DNA of 64,000 nucleotides from Amycolatopsis bartoniae (GCF_014191255.1 NZ_JACHWH010000012.1:1-64000); one strand, 5' to 3'. Positions 29,931-38,509 are shown, numbered from the stretch's first letter. Notes: generated from the letters alone by a model not told the origin. Numbers and translations: made by a program.

Positions 29931-30485
29931 ATGAGCTACTCCCCCGACCCGGTCCGCGCCGACGGCCCCGCCGTCGTCACCGAAGGTACCCTCGACGGGC
30001 CGATCGTGCTGGTGCTCGACCCGGCGGGCGAGGCCAAGCACGACGGCCTGCCCGCGACGTGGCGCGACCAGCTGGACAACTGGCGGGTGATCTGGTGCCG
30101 CGTGCCCGCCGAGGGTGGCCTGACCGAGGCCGGCGAGATCCTGACCGACCCGCCGGGCTCCGGCAAGGTGCACGTGGTGACGAGCGGTCCGTGCGCCGAC
30201 GAGGCACTGCGGCTGGCCGAGGCGCACCCGGATTCGGTGCGCTCGGTGCTGCTGGTCGACCCCGGCGCGTCCGGCTACGTCGAGTCCGGCCACGGTGACG
30301 CCGCCGACGAGCACTGGAGCCAGGAGACCGAGCAGCGGCGCTGGGCACTCACCCGGTCCGGGGTGGACGTGCGGATCGTCGCGCACAGCACGGGCGGTCC
30401 GCGGGACCGCATCCCCGCCCCGCTGCCGCTGGGCCACCCGGACGTGGTCGCCGGTATCCAGCAGTCCATCGCCGAACTCGGCTGA
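29931..30485 (+). CDS. Alpha/beta-hydrolase-like protein without an obvious catalytic triad
   Basis: A 184-residue protein that reads like a trimmed alpha/beta-hydrolase: strand-like IVLVLDPAG, VHVVTSGPCADEALRLAEAHPDSVRSVLLVDPG (the elbow position has SGPCA and not GxSxG) and a final basic-plus-helix segment. The nucleophile is missing or altered, so catalysis is doubtful. GAAAGGAG precedes ATG 29931. A small acidic protein gene follows, separated by 21 bases. Function unknown. Confidence 0.65.
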   Translation: MSYSPDPVRADGPAVVTEGTLDGPIVLVLDPAGEAKHDGLPATWRDQLDNWRVIWCRVPAEGGLTEAGEILTDPPGSGKVHVVTSGPCADEALRLAEAHPDSVRSVLLVDPGASGYVESGHGDAADEHWSQETEQRRWALTRSGVDVRIVAHSTGGPRDRIPAPLPLGHPDVVAGIQQSIAELG

Positions 30486-30506
30486 GAACGACCCCGAGGA
30501 GTGTCC

Positions 30507-30677
30507 GTGACCGATCCCGTCGATATCGAGCAACCCGTCGAAGACGTGCTGGAGCAGCGTCAGGACGTCACCGCGGTGGGCCCGGAGCCCGGCGTGCCCA
30601 CCGAGGCCGATCCCGCCGACGTGGCCGACCAGCAGCGACCCGTGCCGCTCGACGAGGAGGAGCGCGAGTACGGCTGA
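30507..30677 (+). CDS. Small acidic hypothetical protein
   Basis: A 56-residue protein, strongly acidic and proline-rich, without hydrophobic segments; it contains LEQRQDVTAVGPEPG and ends LDEEEREYG. Actinobacterial genomes often carry small acidic proteins with an LEQ-R/H-Q-type repeat like this. GAGGAG lies five bases before GTG 30507; GTG 30501 would overlap the ribosome site. It sits between the hydrolase-like gene and a strong terminator, so it is probably the last gene of that transcript. Function unknown. Confidence 0.6.
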   Translation: MTDPVDIEQPVEDVLEQRQDVTAVGPEPGVPTEADPADVADQQRPVPLDEEEREYG

Positions 30678-30693
30678 GCACGCGCGCGAAGGC

Positions 30694-30726
30694 GGCGCCG
30701 GTCCCCGTGGGGGCCGGCGCCGTTTT
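30694..30726 (+). terminator. Rho-independent terminator
   Basis: GGCGCCGG(T)CCCC pairs with GGGGCCGGCGCC across a GTG loop (30694-30722) and is followed by GTTTT. It closes the short transcript that ends with the small acidic protein gene. Confidence 0.8.
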
Positions 30727-30823
30727 CGTCCCTCGAAAGGACGCGTTGACACCCGTTCGAGGGAGGACGAGCATTTGTTGGGTTCTGTTGGCTTCACCGC
30801 CGAACCCAACACCGGGGTGTCTG

Positions 30824-33748
30824 ATGTCGTTCACTTCTCGTCTGCTCGCACTCCTGTCGGCCGGTCTGCTCGCGGCGGGAACGGTGTCCGCCCCGGCCGT
30901 GGCGGCGGTCCCGGCCGCGCCGCCACGCAGCAGCGACTTCGACTCCGGGTGGCAGTTCTCGCTCGTCAACACCACCGGCGCGGACGCTCCCGAGCCGGCG
31001 CCGGGCGACCGGTCGTGGCGGCCGGTGACGCTGCCGCACGACTGGAGCATCGGGCTGGACCCCGTGCAGAACGCGACAACCACCGCGGGCACCGGGTTCC
31101 TGCCCGGCGGCCTCGGCTGGTACCGCAAGACCTTCACCCTGCCGCGGTCGCTCGCGGGCAAACAGCTGTCGATCGAGTTCGACGGCGTGTACATGGACTC
31201 GACGGTGTACTTCAACGGCCAGGCGGTGGGCAGCCACGCCTACGGCTACACGGGCTTCGCCGTCGACCTCACCGCGCTCGCGCACACCGACGGCCACGCC
31301 CCGAACACGCTCGACGTGAAGGTGCGCAACCAGGTGCCGAGCAGCCGCTGGTACTCCGGCAGCGGGATCTACCGGGACGTGCACCTCGTCGTCACCGACC
31401 CGGCGCACATCACCCGCCACGGCACGTACGTCACCACCCCGGACCTGGCGAACACCGTCAAGGCCGGATACGGGACCGTGCACGTCGACACCACGACCAC
31501 CGGCGCCGCCGGGGCGACGCTCACCACGACGGTCCGCGACGCCCGCGGGCGCGCGATGGCCACGCGGAGCGTGCCGGTGAGCGGGGACACCACCGGCACC
31601 GACCTGCGCGTGGCGCACCCGGCGCTGTGGTCCACCGACTCGCCCGTGCGGTACACAGTGGACAGTCAGCTTTCGGTGCGTGGCAAGGTGGTCGACAGCG
31701 TCTCCACGCCGTTCGGCTTCCGCTGGACCACCTTCGACCCCCAGCACGGCTTCTTCCTCAACGGCAGGGCGATGAAGCTGCAGGGCGTCAACCTGCACCA
31801 CGACCTCGGCGCCCTCGGGTCCGCCACCGACTACGGCGCTGTCCTGCGGCAGCTGGAAATCATGAAGAGCATGGGCGTGAACGCCCTGCGCACCTCCCAC
31901 AACCCGCCCTCGCCGCAGGTGATCGAGGCGTGCGAGCAGCTCGGCATCGTGATGATGGTCGAGGCGTTCGACACGTGGCGCACGCCGAAGGTGCAGTACG
32001 ACTACGGCCGGTTCTTCGACGCCGACAGTGACGCCGACATCGCCGAGATGGTCAACTCGGCGAAGAACTCCCCCGCCGTCGTCCTGTGGTCCATCGGCAA
32101 CGAGATCCCGGACTCCACGTCGGTGTCCATCGGGGTGCCGATCGCGCGGCGGCTCATCGCGGACGTGCGGGCGCTCGACCCGACGCGGCCGATCGTGATG
32201 GGCTCGGACAAGTACCGCTCGGTGCCCGCCGATGGTTCGGCGCAGGACCAGATCCTGCGGATGCTCGACGGGATCGGCCTGAACTACAACACCGCCGCGT
32301 CGGTCGACGCGCTGCACGCGAAGTACCCGGACAAGTTCCTCTTCGAGTCCGAGTCCTCCTCGGAGACGTCCACGCGCGGCGTGTACGACAGCCCGGACCA
32401 GCTCAACAGCGGCGAGAACTACACGCCCGGCAAGCGCGGCGCGTCCTCCTACGACAACAACCTCGCGTCGTGGACCTACAGCGGCGAGTACGGGTTGAAG
32501 AAGGACCGCGACCGCGAGTACTTCGCGGGGCAGTTCCTGTGGTCGGGCATGGACTACCTCGGCGAGCCCACCCCGTACGACAACGTCTTCCCCGTGAAGT
32601 CCTCGTTCTTCGGTGCCGTCGACACGGCGGGTTTCGCCAAGGACCAGTACTGGTTGTTCCGCAGCCAGTGGACCACCGACCCGATGGTGCACCTGCTGCC
32701 GATGGACTGGACCGACCACAAGCCGGGCGAGCCGGTGACGGTCTGGGCCTACAGCAACGCCGACACCGTCGAGCTGTTCCTGAACGGGAAGTCGCTCGGC
32801 ACGCGGTCGTTCGACACGAAGACGACCACGTACGGCAAGCGGTACCTGGAGACCACGGAGGCGACCGGCGACGACAAGACCGTCACCAGCGGCCCGTATC
32901 CCGGCAGCTACACGAGCCCGAACGGCAGCGCGGGGCACCTGCACCTGACGTGGACGGTGCCGTTCGCGCCGGGCGAACTGGTGGCGGTCGCGAAACGCGG
33001 CGGCAAGGAGGTGTCGCGGGACGTGCTCACCACCGCGGGCAGGCCGGACCACGTGCGGCTGAGCACCCAGCGATACGGCTCGCTGTCGTTCGTCACCGCG
33101 GACGTGGTGGACGCGCGCGGGGTGCTGGTGCCCGACGCCGCGAACGAGCTGACCTTCCACGTATCGGGCGGCCAGTTGCTGGGGACGGACAACGGGCAGC
33201 AGGAAAGCGCGGAGAACTACCAGTCGCGGTCGCGGGCGGCGTTCCACGGCAAGGCGCTGGCCATCGTCCGGGGCGACGCGCGGGTGACCGTCACGTCGCC
33301 GGGGCTCGGCGCGCCGGATCCCGGGCCCGTCGGCGCCGACGCGAGCTTCTCCGGCGCGGCCGACACGGTGCCGGCCGCGATGCTCGACGGGGACCTGGCC
33401 ACCGGCTGGTCGAACTACTACCGCAAGGACCCGACGGCCCTGCTGCCCGCGGTCAGCCGCCCGCACGCGAGTGACTGGGTTTCGGTCGGGTGGTCCGCAC
33501 CACGGCCGGTGTCGAGCGCGGATCTCCTGTTCACCACGGGCGGTATGAACGGCCTCCCGTCGGCCATCGCAGTGTCCTATTGGGACGGTCGTCGCTACGT
33601 GCCGGTGCGGGACCTGCGGGTCACGTGGGCGACGGCGTCCAACTCGCCGACGCACGTCACCTTCGCGCCGGTGTCGACCACGCGGCTGAGGTTCGACCTG
33701 ACCAGCGGGGGGACTTTCCTGCGCATCGCGGAGCTGGAATCCTCGTGA
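30824..33748 (+). CDS. Secreted GH2-family glycoside hydrolase with C-terminal F5/8 type C-like domain
   Basis: A 974-residue secreted enzyme. A signal peptide (about 28 residues) is followed by the GH2 sugar-binding jelly roll (WQFSLVN, VTLPHDWSI), an Ig-like domain and the TIM barrel with GVNLHHDLGALG, LRTSHNPPSP and the acid/base Glu in SIGNEIPD (about residue 427). A nucleophile candidate lies in FLFESESS (about 508). Further beta domains follow, and the last 130 residues resemble an F5/8C (CBM32-like) carbohydrate-binding module. It probably acts as a beta-galactosidase or related exo-enzyme; specificity is open. ATG 30824 is the start that gives a signal peptide. Confidence 0.88.
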   Translation: MSFTSRLLALLSAGLLAAGTVSAPAVAAVPAAPPRSSDFDSGWQFSLVNTTGADAPEPAPGDRSWRPVTLPHDWSIGLDPVQNATTTAGTGFLPGGLGWYRKTFTLPRSLAGKQLSIEFDGVYMDSTVYFNGQAVGSHAYGYTGFAVDLTALAHTDGHAPNTLDVKVRNQVPSSRWYSGSGIYRDVHLVVTDPAHITRHGTYVTTPDLANTVKAGYGTVHVDTTTTGAAGATLTTTVRDARGRAMATRSVPVSGDTTGTDLRVAHPALWSTDSPVRYTVDSQLSVRGKVVDSVSTPFGFRWTTFDPQHGFFLNGRAMKLQGVNLHHDLGALGSATDYGAVLRQLEIMKSMGVNALRTSHNPPSPQVIEACEQLGIVMMVEAFDTWRTPKVQYDYGRFFDADSDADIAEMVNSAKNSPAVVLWSIGNEIPDSTSVSIGVPIARRLIADVRALDPTRPIVMGSDKYRSVPADGSAQDQILRMLDGIGLNYNTAASVDALHAKYPDKFLFESESSSETSTRGVYDSPDQLNSGENYTPGKRGASSYDNNLASWTYSGEYGLKKDRDREYFAGQFLWSGMDYLGEPTPYDNVFPVKSSFFGAVDTAGFAKDQYWLFRSQWTTDPMVHLLPMDWTDHKPGEPVTVWAYSNADTVELFLNGKSLGTRSFDTKTTTYGKRYLETTEATGDDKTVTSGPYPGSYTSPNGSAGHLHLTWTVPFAPGELVAVAKRGGKEVSRDVLTTAGRPDHVRLSTQRYGSLSFVTADVVDARGVLVPDAANELTFHVSGGQLLGTDNGQQESAENYQSRSRAAFHGKALAIVRGDARVTVTSPGLGAPDPGPVGADASFSGAADTVPAAMLDGDLATGWSNYYRKDPTALLPAVSRPHASDWVSVGWSAPRPVSSADLLFTTGGMNGLPSAIAVSYWDGRRYVPVRDLRVTWATASNSPTHVTFAPVSTTRLRFDLTSGGTFLRIAELESS

Positions 33749-33749
33749 C

Positions 33750-34046
33750 GTGAGCGCATACGTGATCTCCGAATCGGAAGTGCTGGACGAGGAAGCGGCG
33801 GTCCGCTACCGGGCCATCGCCGCGCAGGCGATCGAGCAGTACGGCGGCCGGTACGTCGTGCGGGGCGCCGTACCGGAAGCCGTCGAAGGCGAGTGGCCCG
33901 CCCGGCGGCGGCTCATCATCGTGGAGTTCCCGAGCCTGGAGCAGGCCCGCACCTGGTACGAGTCGCCGGAGTACGCCGAGGCGCGGAAGATCGCCGACAC
34001 GGCGATGGACCGCAGCCTGACCTTCGTCGAGGGGCTGCCGGGCTGA
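33750..34046 (+). CDS. DUF1330 family protein
   Basis: A 98-residue ferredoxin-like-fold protein. The family pattern is complete: an opening strand AYVISESEV, GGRYVVRGAVPEAVEGEWPARRRLIIVEFPS in the middle and ARTWYESPEYAEARKIAD near the C-terminus. These small dimeric proteins have no known enzymatic activity. The GTG start lies two bases after the GH2 stop, so it is probably co-translated, although nothing in the family links it to glycan breakdown. Confidence 0.88.
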   Translation: MSAYVISESEVLDEEAAVRYRAIAAQAIEQYGGRYVVRGAVPEAVEGEWPARRRLIIVEFPSLEQARTWYESPEYAEARKIADTAMDRSLTFVEGLPG

Positions 34047-34066
34047 TCCGTGTTAGCGTCGCCAGG

Positions 34067-35320
34067 GTGGACCTGATCACCCTGCGCCGTGACGTGCACG
34101 CCCATCCGGAACCCGCGTTCTGCGAGCTGCGGACCGCCGCGCTCGTGCTCTCCCGCCTGCGTGAGCTGCCGGTGCGGGTGCGCACGGGCGCGCTGCGGCT
34201 GGACGGGATCCCGGCGTATCCGGACCGCGCGACGCTCGACCGCTTCGCCGGGCTGGCCGTCGAGTCCGGCGCCGACGAGGCGGACGTGACCCGGCTGGCG
34301 GCCGAGGGCACGGCGATCGTGGCGGAGCTCGAAGGCGACCGGCCCGGGCCGACGTGGGCGCTGCGGTTCGACATGGACGCGCTGCCGGTCACCGAGGCGT
34401 CCGACGGCGGCCATTTCCCCGCGGCGCAAGGGTTCCGGTCCGCCTACGAGGGGTTCATGCACGCCTGCGGGCACGACGGGCACGTCGCGATCGGGCTCGC
34501 GCTCGCGGAGCGCCTGGCCGGCCGCGACTTCCCCGGCACGGTGCGGTTCCTGTTCCAGCCCGCGGAGGAGGGCGGCCGCGGGGCGCGGGCGATGCTCGGC
34601 GCGGACGTCGTGGCCGGGGTGGACCGGTTCGCCGCCGTGCACCTCGGGCTCGACCTGCCGGCGGGGGTGGTGGCCGCGGGCATCACCGGGATCTTCGCGA
34701 CGACCAAGCTGCGCGCCCGCTTCACCGGCACCGCGTCGCACGCCGCCGCGGCGCCGCAGGACGGGCGCAACGCGCTGCTCGCCGCCGCCACGGCGGTGCT
34801 CGGCGTTCACGGACTGCCCCGGTTCTCGACCGCCGACACCCGCGTCAACGTCGGCACGCTGCGTGCCGACGGGAACGTCAACATCGTGCCCGCGCTGGCC
34901 GAGCTGACGTGCGAGGCGCGGTCGAAGGACGGCGCGGTCAACGCGGACCTGACCGAGCGCGTCAAGCAGGTCCTGCGCGGGGCGGCGCTGTCTCAGGGCG
35001 TCGACGTGGACATCGAGGAGACGGGCGGCTCGACGTCGCTGGACTGCGACGGCGAACTGCTCGACGCGGTGCTCGCGGCGGCGGAGGCCACCGGGCACGA
35101 AGCGGTGCGGCTGCACGAGATGGGCGGCAGCGACGACGCGAGCCTGTTCGCCGAGGCCGTGCAGCGCTCGGGCGGGCTGGCGACGTACATCGTGGTCGGC
35201 GGCGGCAACCCGGCGCCACACCACAACCCGCGCTTCGACGTGGACGAGGTGGCCCTGCCCGTGGCGGTCGACGTGCTCGAAGCCCTCGTCAGGCGCGGGG
35301 CGGCAGCGCCGGGTCGGTGA
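34067..35320 (+). CDS. M20D-family amidohydrolase/aminoacylase
   Basis: A 417-residue metal-dependent amidohydrolase (IAA-amino acid hydrolase/AbgB/hippurate hydrolase type). It starts LRRDVHAHPEPAFCE and has RFDMDALPVTE, metal ligands in HACGHDGHVAIG, FQPAEEGGRG with the catalytic Glu pair, and the C-terminal HHNPRFDVDE. A dimerisation domain covers about 190-310. It removes an acyl or amino acid group from an amide. GTG 34067 lies seven bases after TAGCGT, so a leaderless promoter is likely despite the close upstream gene. Its 3' end overlaps the convergent kinase gene by 32 bases. Confidence 0.87.
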   Translation: MDLITLRRDVHAHPEPAFCELRTAALVLSRLRELPVRVRTGALRLDGIPAYPDRATLDRFAGLAVESGADEADVTRLAAEGTAIVAELEGDRPGPTWALRFDMDALPVTEASDGGHFPAAQGFRSAYEGFMHACGHDGHVAIGLALAERLAGRDFPGTVRFLFQPAEEGGRGARAMLGADVVAGVDRFAAVHLGLDLPAGVVAAGITGIFATTKLRARFTGTASHAAAAPQDGRNALLAAATAVLGVHGLPRFSTADTRVNVGTLRADGNVNIVPALAELTCEARSKDGAVNADLTERVKQVLRGAALSQGVDVDIEETGGSTSLDCDGELLDAVLAAAEATGHEAVRLHEMGGSDDASLFAEAVQRSGGLATYIVVGGGNPAPHHNPRFDVDEVALPVAVDVLEALVRRGAAAPGR

Positions 35321-36230
35321 CGATCGCGCCCGGGTGCGCGATCACCTTCGCCGCGACGACGTGCCCCGCCGCGGCGGCCTCCACGGCGTCGGCTCCGGAG
35401 AGCCGGGCGGCGAGGTAGCCGGCGTTGAAGGCGTCCCCGGCAGCTGTGGTGTCCTTTGTGGACTCGACGGTGACCGCGGGGACCAGGCGCGGCGCCGTCC
35501 CGTCCCACACCACGCAGCCGTTGCCGCCGTCCTTGACCACGACGTCCGGAATTCCCAGGCCCCGCAAGCGTTCGACCGAGGCCACCGGGGAGTCGTCGCC
35601 GAAGAGCGCGTGCTCGTCGGAGAACGTGGGCGTGGCGATGCTGGTCAGCTCCCAGGTCCGCCGCACCGCCTCCCGCGCCTCGTCGGCGGACGCCCAGCCG
35701 GCGGGGCGGTAGTTGCTGTCGAACACCACGTGCGCGCCCCGTTCGCGCGCCGCGGCCAGCCCGGCCCACAGCCGCTCCCGCGCCCGCGCGGTCAGCAGCT
35801 GCACCGTGATCGCCGACAGGTAGAGCACGTCGTACCCCGACAGGTCCGGGTCGTGGTCGCCGTCGAACAGGCGCCGCGCCGGGGACTCCGAGCGGTAGTA
35901 GGTGAAGCTGCGCTCCCCGTTCTCGTCCGTGCGCACGAGGTACAGCCCGGGCTGGGTGCCCGGCACGCGGTCGGTGAGCGCGGTGCCGATGCCCTCGGCC
36001 CGCATGGCGCCGAGGATGCCGGCGCTGTACTCGTCGTCACCGAGGCGGGTGAGGTAGTCCACCTCGACGGCCTCGGGCGGCGTCAGGCGCGCCAGGTACA
36101 CCGCGGTGTTGAAGGTGTCCCCCGCGTAGCCGAGCGACAGCGTCCGCCCGCCCGTGTGCGTGAGCTCGATCATGCACTCGCCGACGGCGAGCACTCGGGT
36201 CACCCTCGGCTGTTCCGGAAACCGCGACAC
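35289..36230 (-). CDS. PfkB-family sugar kinase, 2-keto-3-deoxygluconate kinase-like
   Basis: A 313-residue ribokinase-fold enzyme. The N-terminal substrate motif is YAGDTFNTAVYLARL; VVVKDGGNGCVVWDG precedes the C-terminal PfkB signature DTTAAGDAFNAGYLAARL with the catalytic Asp. AGDTFN-type N-termini and the SFTYYR segment are typical of KdgK, which phosphorylates 2-keto-3-deoxygluconate; other sugar acids are possible. GTG 36230 starts one base after the VOC gene's stop, so the two are co-translated; GTG 36203 is an alternative start. Confidence 0.82.
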   Translation of the reverse strand: MSRFPEQPRVTRVLAVGECMIELTHTGGRTLSLGYAGDTFNTAVYLARLTPPEAVEVDYLTRLGDDEYSAGILGAMRAEGIGTALTDRVPGTQPGLYLVRTDENGERSFTYYRSESPARRLFDGDHDPDLSGYDVLYLSAITVQLLTARARERLWAGLAAARERGAHVVFDSNYRPAGWASADEAREAVRRTWELTSIATPTFSDEHALFGDDSPVASVERLRGLGIPDVVVKDGGNGCVVWDGTAPRLVPAVTVESTKDTTAAGDAFNAGYLAARLSGADAVEAAAAGHVVAAKVIAHPGAIVTDPALPPRA

Positions 36231-36231
36231 C

Positions 36232-36705
36232 TCATAGGTATAGCGGTTTGGCCGGGGAGCCGAGCGCCTCGGGGGTCTCCCAGTCGATCCCGGGGACGTC
36301 GACGTACAGCTCGATCTCGTTGCCGTCCGGGTCCGCGATGTAGAGGCTGTGCGTGGCGGTGTGGTCGCTCATGCCCAGCACCGGCGTGCCGGTCTCCGCC
36401 AGCTTCGCCAGCGCCGCACGCAGCTCGTCGTCCGTGGTGCCGATCTTCAGGCCGAAGTGGTACAGCCCGACGCGGCGGCCCTCGGGCAGGGCGGCCGCGT
36501 CCTCGCCGACCTCGATGAGCAGCAACTCGTGGTGCGTGCGCCCGGACGGGGCGTTGAACGCGGCGAAGGGCTTGCGGTCGAGCTCACCGCCGTCGCCCGG
36601 CGCGGGCAGGATCTGCCGCCAGCCGAGCACGTCGCGGTAGAACCGGACCGAGCGCTCGATGTCCCGCACGTACAGCACGAGGTGCCCGAGCTCCTGAACC
36701 TGCAC
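36232..36705 (-). CDS. VOC-family (glyoxalase/dioxygenase fold) metalloprotein
   Basis: A 157-residue protein with paired beta-alpha-beta-beta-beta modules. Metal ligands are visible as His in ELGHLVLYV, His in LYHFGLKIG and Glu in GNEIELYVD. This is the pattern of glyoxalase/extradiol dioxygenase-like VOC proteins. The substrate is unknown; co-translation with a PfkB kinase suggests a sugar-acid or aldehyde catabolic step. GGAGGTG precedes GTG 36705, and an inverted repeat at 36716-36739 overlaps that leader. Confidence 0.85.
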   Translation of the reverse strand: MQVQELGHLVLYVRDIERSVRFYRDVLGWRQILPAPGDGGELDRKPFAAFNAPSGRTHHELLLIEVGEDAAALPEGRRVGLYHFGLKIGTTDDELRAALAKLAETGTPVLGMSDHTATHSLYIADPDGNEIELYVDVPGIDWETPEALGSPAKPLYL

Positions 36706-36715
36706 CGCACACCTC

Positions 36716-36739
36716 CGGTTGAATTTGAATCTTCAACCG
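36716..36739. promoter_or_regulatory. Inverted repeat upstream of the VOC-kinase pair
   Basis: CGGTTGAA at 36716-36723 and TTCAACCG at 36732-36739 form eight-base perfect arms with an eight-base A/T-rich centre. The repeat ends just before the GGAGGTG ribosome site of the VOC gene, a good location for a repressor site. The cognate regulator is not evident in the window. Confidence 0.6.
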
Positions 36740-36750
36740 AAGCATACCCG

Positions 36751-37020
36751 TCAGGCCGCGTCGTGGTCCGCTTCGATGACGGAAGCGAGCTCGCTCAGCG
36801 CGGACTCCGCCTCGGGCCCCTCCGCGCGCAGGACGACCTCGTCCCCGCCGCGCGCGCCCAGGCCCATCACCGACAGCAGGCTGCGGGCGTCGACCGGGTC
36901 GCCGTCACCGACTCCGATGGTCACGGGCACCGGCTGCGCGGCCGCGGCCTTGACGAACAGGGCGGCCGGGCGGGCGTGCAGGCCCACCGACGAACCGACG
37001 ATCACCCGGCGTTCCGGCAT
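36751..37020 (-). CDS. ptsH: Phosphocarrier protein HPr
   Basis: An 89-residue PTS phosphocarrier. The active-site histidine is His15 in VGLHARPAALFV, and the second signature is ARSLLSVMGLGARGGDEV around the regulatory-serine position. HPr accepts phosphate from enzyme I and passes it to EIIA. It is the general PTS component needed by the EIIA/EIIB/EIIC set at the left edge of this window. Its promoter region carries a dre-like palindrome matching the one at that locus. Enzyme I is not in the window. Confidence 0.96.
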   Translation of the reverse strand: MPERRVIVGSSVGLHARPAALFVKAAAAQPVPVTIGVGDGDPVDARSLLSVMGLGARGGDEVVLRAEGPEAESALSELASVIEADHDAA

Positions 37021-37079
37021 GACGACACTCCTCTGAAGACGTTCTGGTTTCCGCCGACGATAGCCGAGGGAGCCGTAAA

Positions 37080-37089
37080 GGTCTAGACC
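37080..37089. promoter_or_regulatory. DasR-type operator (dre-like) upstream of ptsH
   Basis: The perfect palindrome GGTCTAGACC, read on the minus strand within TGTGGTCTAGACCTTT, lies 60 bases before the ptsH start. It is the same core as at 373-382 and agrees with the Streptomyces dre consensus centre. It implies common control of HPr and the sugar-specific PTS genes by the GntR protein at 418-1218. Confidence 0.75.
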
Positions 37090-37128
37090 ACACTTTCCCG
37101 GCGGGCCGACCGGTACTACCGTCGGGGG

Positions 37129-37905
37129 ATGATCGGCATAGTGCACCCGGGCGCGATGGGCGCCGCCGTCGCGAAGCTGCTGGACTCCGCGGCGTGGGCG
37201 TCGGACGGGCGGAGCGAGGAGACCCGGCGCCGCGCGGAGGGGTTGGTGGACCTGGGCTCGGTCGAACGGCTGAAGGCGGAGTGCCCGGTGGTGCTGTCGG
37301 TGTGCCCGCCGCACGCGGCGGTGGAGACGGCGCGGCTGTTCCGGGACTACGAGGGGCTGTACGCGGACCTGAACGCGGTGAGCCCGGCGACGGCCGCGGA
37401 GATCGGCGGGCTGGTGCCGCGGTTCGTGGACGGCGGGATCGTGGGCCCTCCCCCGCGGCGGGCGGGGACGACGCGGCTGTACCTGTCGGGCGAGGAGGCG
37501 CCGGCGGTGGCGGCCTTGTTCGAGGGGTCGGTGCTCCAGCCGCGGCTGGTGGGCGACGCGTCGGCGGTGAAGATGCTGTACGCGAGCTGGACGAAGGGCA
37601 CGACGGCGCTGCTGCTGGCCATCCGGGCGGCGGCGCGGTCGCTCGGGGTGGAGGCGGACGTGCTCGCCGAGTGGCGGCTGAGCCAGCCGGACCTGCCGGA
37701 GCGCTCGGAGCGCGCGGCGCGGCTCGGGCTGGACCGCGGCTGGCGGTGGGCGTTCGAACTGGAGGAGACGGGCCGCACCCTGGCCGCCACGGGACTCCCG
37801 GAGGGTTTCGGAGCCGCGGCGGCGGAGGTGTACCGCCGCCTGCCCCGGAGCGCCGGAGAGGGCGACGGACTGGCGGAGGCGCTGGGGTTTCTGGTGGGGG
37901 GTTGA
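37129..37905 (+). CDS. NAD(P)-binding oxidoreductase with DUF1932 domain
   Basis: A 258-residue protein related to 6-phosphogluconate/3-hydroxyisobutyrate dehydrogenases. The Rossmann part begins MIGIVHPGAMGAAVAKLL; then come LSVCPPHAA, NAVSPATAAEI and the substrate-loop-like FVDGGIVGPPPR. The C-terminal half is the DUF1932 helical domain with the lysine segment SAVKMLYASWTKGTTALLLA. The substrate is not known. TACCGT lies six bases before ATG 37129, so the transcript is likely leaderless. Confidence 0.84.
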   Translation: MIGIVHPGAMGAAVAKLLDSAAWASDGRSEETRRRAEGLVDLGSVERLKAECPVVLSVCPPHAAVETARLFRDYEGLYADLNAVSPATAAEIGGLVPRFVDGGIVGPPPRRAGTTRLYLSGEEAPAVAALFEGSVLQPRLVGDASAVKMLYASWTKGTTALLLAIRAAARSLGVEADVLAEWRLSQPDLPERSERAARLGLDRGWRWAFELEETGRTLAATGLPEGFGAAAAEVYRRLPRSAGEGDGLAEALGFLVGG

Positions 37906-38509
37906 GGGTGAGGTGCTCGCGGGCAGGCGGAGGCTGCGCGCCGGACTCGCGGGGGATGGTGGGTGTGGGGGCGCCGGGGTTGCGGGTGCAGGCTGAGCCG
38001 CCGCGGTCAGCACCATCGCCCCCGCACTCACGCACGGCGGCGGCTACGGAAGCGCTCGTTCCGGGCGAGGGCTGACTCGCCGCGCTCACCGCCATCGCAC
38101 CCCGCACCCGCGGGGGGCGGTGGCTGCGAAGGCGCCGGGGTCGCGGGCGAAGACTGAGCGCCGCGCTCAGCAGCACTCGCGCACGGCGGCGGCTACGGAA
38201 GCGCTCGTTCCGGGCGAGGGCTGAGTCGCCGCGCTCACCGCCATCACCCCCGTACTCGCGCAGGGCTGTGGCTGCGACGGCGCCCAGGTTTCGGGCGAAG
38301 GTCGAGTCGCCGCGCTCACCGCCATCGCACCCTGCACCCGCCCGGGGTGGTGGCCGCGAAGGCGCCGGGGTCGCGGGTCGCGCCGGAGGCAGCCGCGGAA
38401 GCGCCGGGATTCGGGTCGAGCCGCCTTCACCGCCGTCGCCCCCGCACCCGCGCCGGGGTGGCCGCCCCGCGGAAGCGCCACCGTCCCCCGCGGGCGCCAG
38501 CCACCGCGC
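37906..38509. repeat. Gene-free degenerate tandem-repeat region
   Basis: About 600 bases with no convincing gene, filled by GC-rich units of roughly 65-85 bases that drift in sequence. A 44-base segment at 38032-38075 recurs exactly at 38181-38224. Another block (around TCGCCGCGCTCACCGCCAT) appears near 38077, 38226 and 38307. A third (AAGGCGCCGGGGTCGCGGG) appears near 38129 and 38359. The minus-strand frame through the repeats reads a repetitive Ala/Ser/Pro-rich peptide, which I take as non-coding. The block separates the convergent DUF1932 and PEP-mutase-like genes. Confidence 0.8.

Noticed and set aside
36905-38481. Long minus-strand open frames through the repeat block (423 and 104 codons)
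   Set aside because: They are low-complexity Ala/Ser/Pro/Arg readings of the tandem repeats and run antisense to the DUF1932 gene and into ptsH, without ribosome sites.
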